A stretch of 10,695 nucleotides of DNA from DAOVVL01 sp965603095. Lineage in GTDB: Bacteria; Pseudomonadota; Alphaproteobacteria; Rhodospirillales; Magnetovibrionaceae. Below the pieces are notes generated by a model. The model was given only the letters and a program-made list of their open reading frames with translations, was not told the DNA's origin and did no database searches. The position numbers and the translations under genes are program-made. This document shows, one piece after another, positions 7,450-10,695 of the stretch (positions are counted from its first letter, which is position 1; the number at the start of each line of letters is the position of its first letter). The stretch spans positions 1-10,695 of the forward strand of contig CBFDBQ010000059.1 in assembly GCA_965603095.1 (NCBI GenBank), read 5' to 3'.

Positions 7450-7464
7450 GGAATTGTCAATTCC
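7450..7464. repeat. 15-base perfect palindrome GGAATTG-T-CAATTCC
   Basis: Two 7-base arms flank a single T. With almost no loop it would not form an RNA hairpin easily, so a protein-binding operator-like dyad is the more natural reading. No promoter is evident around it. Confidence 0.45.
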
Positions 7465-7484
7465 GCTCAATGGGGAAGTTTTTT

Positions 7485-7591
7485 TGAACCATACCAACAT
7501 TTTTGCTCCTTTTTTGCATTTTGCATTTGATACAAAAAGGAGCAATCAGTGTGCCAGAAGCGTATGCACGGTATGGTGTTCACATTTTTTT
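7485..7591 (+). terminator. Candidate compound terminator downstream of ilvA
   Basis: TGAA-CCATACC (7485-7495) can pair with GGTATGG-TG-TTCA (7570-7582, two-base bulge), and two bases later comes a T7 tract (7585-7591). Inside lies a perfect 12-base stem TTGCTCCTTTTT (7503-7514) / AAAAAGGAGCAA (7534-7545). Read on the plus strand this has stem plus U-tract, but the compound hairpin is unusually large. The T-tract lies inside the last codons of the convergent methyltransferase gene. The inner stem alone has no T-tail on either strand. Confidence 0.35.
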
Positions 7592-8398
7592 GATATAAAG
7601 CTTGGTTTTCCTGCCATCGGCAAGTTCTAGGCATTCATCAAAATCTTCATCATTCGGCCAAAATGAATTGCTGACAAATATCCCGCCGGGGCGCATCTCA
7701 TTTTTTGCTTTTTCCAACAATCTGACCATGGGTGCTGGTGATAAAAAAGCATAAACAATATTGTATTTATTCAAGTTCACGCCCCACATATCGCCAAAAT
7801 GAACCGAAACATTCCCCTTATCTCTAGCCTGGCCGCTAATTAGTATTCTGAGCCATGAAATAATAAATACAAGCGGCGCACTTTCAACGCCTTCAAATTT
7901 CCATTTAAGGTTCTTTCCACCCAGATATGTAATTGTTCCACCAAGACCTGAGCCTAGATCAATAAACGCATTATCTTCTATATCCGCACCTTCGAGCAGT
8001 TCTTCCAGTGCCAGCCACGTTGTTTGGTTGCTTAAATAAAGCGGTACCCGCTCAGCCCCTACGTTTTTATAAAGTGCATATGTTAGCACGAAGCAAACAA
8101 GATAAGCCCAAGATGGAATTTCCAGATAAAGCGCGCCCCATGTTGCCCATGGCAAAATAAATTGCACCAATCCCCATCCCCGACCAAGGCCCAAAAGAAT
8201 GGTAATGATAGAGGCCAGAACCGCTTGGGCTGTCACCAAAACCCAAACCTCAAGCCCTATTCCGGCCCCCGAAACCAGCCACGAACTAGCCGTCACCTCA
8301 AGCAACACAACCAAAGCTCCAGCGCCAGCTTGAGCCGCCAACAGGCGTAGAAATGGCCTTTTATATGAGGTTTTTTGCTGTTGATCGGGTGGTGACAA
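7580..8398 (-). CDS. Membrane-anchored class I SAM-dependent methyltransferase, FAM173/ATPSCKMT-like layout
   Basis: This 272-residue protein combines a hydrophobic N-terminal half with a methyltransferase domain. About four membrane segments are suggested at 17-40, 49-72, 77-92 and 95-111. The Rossmann domain begins near 119: VPLYLSNQTTWLALEELL, then motif I FIDLGSGLGGTITYL (145-159), an acidic E169-x-x-E172 at the end of strand two, GDMW (202-205), and YNIVYAFLSPAPMVRLLEKA (212-231). This order resembles the FAM173 lysine methyltransferases, in which a membrane segment precedes the catalytic domain and the targets are membrane proteins; that link is my inference and the substrate is unknown. 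The start is TTG at 8398: GAGGTGA precedes it closely, an in-frame TGA lies just upstream, and no ATG occurs in the N-terminal half. It is divergent from motA. Confidence 0.82.
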   Translation of the reverse strand: MSPPDQQQKTSYKRPFLRLLAAQAGAGALVVLLEVTASSWLVSGAGIGLEVWVLVTAQAVLASIITILLGLGRGWGLVQFILPWATWGALYLEIPSWAYLVCFVLTYALYKNVGAERVPLYLSNQTTWLALEELLEGADIEDNAFIDLGSGLGGTITYLGGKNLKWKFEGVESAPLVFIISWLRILISGQARDKGNVSVHFGDMWGVNLNKYNIVYAFLSPAPMVRLLEKAKNEMRPGGIFVSNSFWPNDEDFDECLELADGRKTKLYIKKM

Positions 8399-8408
8399 TC
8401 TTCACCTC
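8396..8408 (-). promoter_or_regulatory. Strong ribosome-binding site deciding a TTG start
   Basis: On the minus strand GAGGTGAAGA immediately precedes TTG. The close match to the anti-Shine-Dalgarno complement and its spacing fix the non-ATG start of the membrane methyltransferase. Confidence 0.7.
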
Positions 8409-8413
8409 ATTCA

Positions 8414-8443
8414 AATTAATGGTAATTAATGGTAAATAATGGT
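8414..8443. repeat. Three tandem 10-base repeats AATTAATGGT
   Basis: Units are 8414-8423 and 8424-8433 (identical AATTAATGGT) and 8434-8443 (AAATAATGGT, one change). The 10-base period is close to one helical turn, so equal sites would face the same side of the DNA. They begin 15 bases upstream of the methyltransferase TTG and lie about 240 bases upstream of motA. This suggests an operator or a leader element of the minus-strand gene. The TTAA cores are spaced by 6, not the 7 of a CtrA site. Confidence 0.6.
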
Positions 8444-8483
8444 GTAAACCTTAAATATATCCTCGATTTAGGGTAGAAAACCT

Positions 8484-8512
8484 TTAATTATTAACTTCTT
8501 CATATATATAAC
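8484..8512 (+). promoter_or_regulatory. Weak candidate promoter for motA
   Basis: TTAATT (8484-8489) is followed 17 bases later by TATAAC (8507-8512). The -10 hexamer matches five of six consensus positions, the -35 poorly. Because the region is AT-rich, chance matches are expected. Confidence 0.22.
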
Positions 8513-8566
8513 ATTTGAACAATAATTACCCGTAAAGTGGGCCTGTATTAATTAGGTAAGCAAAGC

Positions 8567-8683
8567 ATGATATCCTCCAGCCGAACCAAAGGACGTTTGT
8601 TATCTGTAACAGAATCATATATTCAAAATGTAACGGGTGGCCCACACCTTATTATGATTAGGTCCGTCGAGGTGGGTATTTAA
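8567..8683 (+). CDS. Possible 38-residue leader ORF overlapping the motA start
   Basis: An ATG at 8567 opens a frame of 38 codons that starts MISSSRTKGRLL and ends MIRSVEVGI. Its TAA stop at 8681-8683 shares its last base with the motA ATG (TAATG), the arrangement used for translational coupling. AGG about ten bases before its ATG could serve as a weak ribosome-binding site. The motA site GAGGTG lies within its last codons. I do not recognise the peptide; it does not resemble FlbD, the small protein often upstream of motA. A chance ORF of this length is not rare, so confidence is low. Confidence 0.3.
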   Translation: MISSSRTKGRLLSVTESYIQNVTGGPHLIMIRSVEVGI

Positions 8684-9546
8684 TGTTTTTCATAATTGGC
8701 TTTGTCGTTGTTGTTGCTTCTGTTATTGGCGGGTTTGTTCTTGCCGGTGGCCATCTTGCGGTTCTTTGGCAGCCACTTGAGTTTCTTATTATTTTCGGCG
8801 CTGGTATTGGTGCGTTTCTTATTTCTAACCCAGTAACGGTTATAAAAGGAACGCTCAAGTCAATGGGCATGCTTGTAAAGGGTGCCAAATATAATAAAGA
8901 CCATTATGTCGAACTGTTAACGTTACTTTACAGTGTGTTTAAGCTTGCCAAAAGCAAGGGTGACCTAGCGCTGGAAACCCATGTTGAAAATCCTAGCGAA
9001 AGCACGCTGTTTGCAAACTTTCCCAAATTTCATGGTGACCACCACGCGGTTGAATTTACTTGCGATTATTTACGCATGCTCACCCTTGGCACATCCAACG
9101 CGTTTGAGGTTGAGGCATTAATGGATGCCGAGTTAGACGTTCATCACGCCGAAGACTCGGCCATTGCAAGCGCTATGGCAACGCTTGGCGATAGCCTGCC
9201 TGCGCTTGGTATTGTTGCTGCGGTGTTAGGCATTATTCATACCATGGGATCCATTACCGAACCGCCTGAAATCCTTGGTCATCTAATTGGTGCGGCGTTG
9301 GTTGGTACCTTCAGTGGTATTTTGTTTTCTTACGGATTTGTTTCACCAATGGCGCAATTCATGGGATCAACGTTTGAAGCTGACGGTAAATATTTAATGT
9401 GTATTCGCACCGGCATACTCGCCCATATGCAGGGGTATGCACCACAGGTTTCTCTCGAATTTTCCCGTACGGTTCTTACTTCAAAGGTAAGGCCAACGTT
9501 TATCGAACTTGAAGAAGCCATCAATGAAGTTGGCACCGTTGGATAG
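8683..9546 (+). CDS. motA: MotA, flagellar stator proton-channel subunit
   Basis: MotA forms, with MotB, the inner-membrane stator that couples ion flow to flagellar rotation. The 287 residues show two N-terminal membrane segments (about 2-21 and 32-49), a long cytoplasmic region (about 52-170) and two more membrane segments (about 172-188 and 201-222). The channel prolines occur as Pro173 in SLPALGIVAAVLG and Pro222 in YGFVSPM. The cytoplasmic E98 in LALETHVENP, with nearby K90, matches the charged residues that contact FliG in E. coli MotA. The ATG at 8683 follows GAGGTG by about 8 bases. motB starts 15 bases after its stop with its own AAGGA, so the two form one transcript. Sequence alone suggests proton rather than sodium use, but this is not certain. 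Confidence 0.97.
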   Translation: MFFIIGFVVVVASVIGGFVLAGGHLAVLWQPLEFLIIFGAGIGAFLISNPVTVIKGTLKSMGMLVKGAKYNKDHYVELLTLLYSVFKLAKSKGDLALETHVENPSESTLFANFPKFHGDHHAVEFTCDYLRMLTLGTSNAFEVEALMDAELDVHHAEDSAIASAMATLGDSLPALGIVAAVLGIIHTMGSITEPPEILGHLIGAALVGTFSGILFSYGFVSPMAQFMGSTFEADGKYLMCIRTGILAHMQGYAPQVSLEFSRTVLTSKVRPTFIELEEAINEVGTVG

Positions 9547-9561
9547 CCTTTAAGGATAGCC

Positions 9562-10575
9562 ATGCCCGCCGACCAACCAATAATAATTAAACGCGTTAAA
9601 AAAGGTGGCCACGGTGCCCATCACGGTGGCGCGTGGAAAATTGCCTATGCCGATTTCGTTACCGCGATGATGGCTTTTTTCCTTTTGTTGTGGCTTTTAA
9701 ATTCCGTTACCCAAGAACAGCTAGAGGGCATATCTGACTACTTCACCCCTACGGTTGCTACAGTTAGCAAAAGCGGCTCTGGCAAGATTTTGGGCGGAAC
9801 AACCATTGCCGATGATGGAACCCAAGAAGATACCATGGGCAGGCCAACCATTGTGATGGACCTTCCCCCGCCAAGTGCTGGCAAAGGTGGTGAGTCCATG
9901 AAAGACGCACCAGCCGAAGGTGATGGCGAAAGCAATGCCAAAGAAGACACTATCGCCGATAGCGAGGCCGAGGCCGAGGCCGAAAAGAAAAAAATTGAGG
10001 AAGAGCAATTTCAAAAAGCCTCTGACGAGCTAAAGGATGCCATGGAAACGTTGCCTGAATTCCAGCAACTAGCCGAAAGCCTGATGATAGACAACACGCC
10101 CGAGGGGCTTCGCATTCAAATTGTCGATCAAGATGGTCTTGCCATGTTCCCATCGGGAAGCGCCAAAATGTACGAATACACAGAACGGGTGCTGGGTCTT
10201 GTCAGCCAAGTAATATTAAAAATGCCGCAAGAAATATCCATTACCGGACATACCGATTCAGTTCCATTTACCACCCGTGGTGAAGAGTACACCAACTGGG
10301 AGCTTTCATCTGACCGTGCAAATTCCGCCCGGCGCTATCTTTTGCAATCTGGCGTTCCGCCCGAAAGGCTTTCCCACATAGTTGGGAAAGCGGCAACCGA
10401 ACCGCTTTTGCCTGAGGACACCACAAATTCGCGCAATCGCCGTCTTTCTATTATAATGTTACGCGGAACAGGCGATCAGGCACCGCCGGGGGATGCAACA
10501 GGGGCAACGTCCGATGGCCCGGTAGAAGTACCTTCGGTAATCCATGGCGAAAACGACAATCCGTTTCAAAATTAA
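9562..10575 (+). CDS. motB: MotB, flagellar stator peptidoglycan-anchoring subunit
   Basis: MotB spans the inner membrane once and fixes the stator to peptidoglycan. A basic His/Gly-rich N-terminus leads into the single membrane helix (about 27-49), with ion-binding Asp31 in IAYADFVTAMMAFF. A Pro/Glu/Ala-rich linker follows (about 70-150), including the short SEAEAEAEKK run encoded by three GAGGCC repeats (9964-9981). The OmpA-like domain covers about 190-300, with ITGHTDSVPF (Asp232) and NWELSSDRANSARRYL (Arg252) as the peptidoglycan-binding motif. The C-terminal 35 residues are a Gly/Asp-rich tail. The linker is acidic and longer than in E. coli MotB. AAGGA sits 5 bases before ATG, and motA is immediately upstream. 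Confidence 0.96.
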   Translation: MPADQPIIIKRVKKGGHGAHHGGAWKIAYADFVTAMMAFFLLLWLLNSVTQEQLEGISDYFTPTVATVSKSGSGKILGGTTIADDGTQEDTMGRPTIVMDLPPPSAGKGGESMKDAPAEGDGESNAKEDTIADSEAEAEAEKKKIEEEQFQKASDELKDAMETLPEFQQLAESLMIDNTPEGLRIQIVDQDGLAMFPSGSAKMYEYTERVLGLVSQVILKMPQEISITGHTDSVPFTTRGEEYTNWELSSDRANSARRYLLQSGVPPERLSHIVGKAATEPLLPEDTTNSRNRRLSIIMLRGTGDQAPPGDATGATSDGPVEVPSVIHGENDNPFQN

Positions 10576-10589
10576 AATACGAGGGTTTT

Positions 10590-10695
10590 ATGCGACATAG
10601 CCCCGTTACCGATATAAGATTTTTTTTCATTCTTCATTTCGGTTATTGTGTATTTTTTATTGCTTTAAGAACTCACTTTTTTTTTTCTAACTGCG
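10590..10695 (+). CDS. Possible start of a further gene after motB (partial)
   Basis: An ATG at 10590 follows GAGGG by four bases, 14 bases after the motB stop, and the frame stays open to the window edge (35 codons). The product begins MRHSPVTDIRFFFILHFGY and is very hydrophobic, as in a signal sequence or membrane segment. However, the T-rich runs (10619-10627 and 10677-10686) would give such residues in any T-rich DNA. It may be a motility gene or only the motB 3' untranslated region. Confidence 0.35.
   Translation, partial: MRHSPVTDIRFFFILHFGYCVFFIALRTHFFFSNC

Larger units (their letters stand above)
7288..7579. other. Intergenic region rich in inverted repeats after ilvA
   Basis: This gap lies between two convergent genes and has no convincing coding sequence. 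It holds several separate dyads: GAATGGC/GCCATTC with an inner TTATG/CATAA (7358-7395), a perfect 15-base palindrome (7450-7464), and a 12-base perfect inverted repeat (7503-7545) nested in CCATACC/GGTATGG (7489-7576). A near-identical direct repeat GTGTGCCAG-N-AG occurs at 7416-7427 and 7549-7560. The density of dyads exceeds that of the other gaps in the window. It could be a compound terminator, an RNA gene, or a remnant of a dispersed repeat. Confidence 0.5.
8399..8682. other. Divergent regulatory region between the methyltransferase and motA
   Basis: This 284-base AT-rich gap must carry promoters for both directions. It contains three tandem 10-base repeats beside the methyltransferase start, a weak plus-strand promoter candidate, a TGTTA-N4-TAACA dyad (8598-8611) and a 38-codon ORF running into the motA start. 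No flagellar sigma-54 or sigma-28 consensus is convincing. Confidence 0.5.

Noticed and set aside
7300..7545. Minus-strand 81-codon open frame in the gap after ilvA
   Set aside because: It starts inside the 12-base inverted repeat, has no clear ribosome-binding site, and the translation shows no domain-like pattern. It is better explained as an open frame within a repeat-rich spacer.
8414..8443. CtrA full site in the tandem repeats
   Set aside because: The TTAA cores are spaced by 6 bases rather than 7, and the repeat period explains them better.
8626..8650. Sigma-54 promoter before motA (TGGCCC region)
   Set aside because: The TGGC element is present but the required downstream GC at the -12 position is missing.
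9964..9981. GAGGCC triplicate in motB as a phase-variable repeat
   Set aside because: The unit is 6 bases, so copy changes keep frame and only lengthen the acidic linker; it is not a switch.
9721..10153. Minus-strand open frames opposite motB, some hydrophobic
   Set aside because: They mirror the Glu/Ala-rich linker of motB; the complementary codons produce Leu/Phe-rich translations. motB itself is unambiguous.

Overview
The window looks like chromosomal core sequence from a motile, flagellated alphaproteobacterium of moderate-to-low GC, most likely near Rhodospirillales. The evidence is the rpiB-glyA-nrdR-ribD gene order, a Mg/K-type HemB lacking the zinc cysteines, a CheW of the form usual in that group, and a linked motA-motB pair. 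Exact taxonomy cannot be fixed from this sequence. I see no rRNA, tRNA, CRISPR array, insertion sequence or prophage gene.

Layout. From 3240 down to 1, genes lie on the minus strand: a small DUF-like protein (2977-3240), then rpiB, glyA, nrdR and a ribD cut by the window edge. The last four are closely spaced or overlapping, so they are probably one transcript linking pentose phosphate, one-carbon, deoxyribonucleotide-control and riboflavin genes. hemB (3395-4402, plus, TTG start) diverges from that block. It converges, 7 bases apart, on a minus-strand cheW-like gene with an acidic loop insert (4410-5057). A divergent intergenic region follows. Next come a dual-BON lipoprotein (5360-6007) and a threonine ammonia-lyase with one ACT domain (6034-7287), 26 bases apart and probably co-transcribed.

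A 292-base stretch rich in inverted repeats (7288-7579) separates ilvA from a convergent minus-strand gene for a membrane-anchored SAM methyltransferase (7580-8398, TTG start). A second regulatory-looking region (8399-8682) holds three tandem 10-base repeats and a 38-codon upstream ORF whose stop overlaps the motA start. motA (8683-9546) and motB (9562-10575) encode the flagellar stator. The start of a possible further gene follows at 10590.

How the genes fit together: most are housekeeping enzymes for cofactor, amino-acid and haem supply. The cheW, motA and motB genes form a motility/chemotaxis theme. The less ordinary material is the inverted-repeat region after ilvA, the motA leader ORF with tandem repeats, the membrane methyltransferase beside motAB, the acidic insert in CheW, and two exact CtrA-like half-sites in separate promoter regions. 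I do not see a clear new multi-gene system here.
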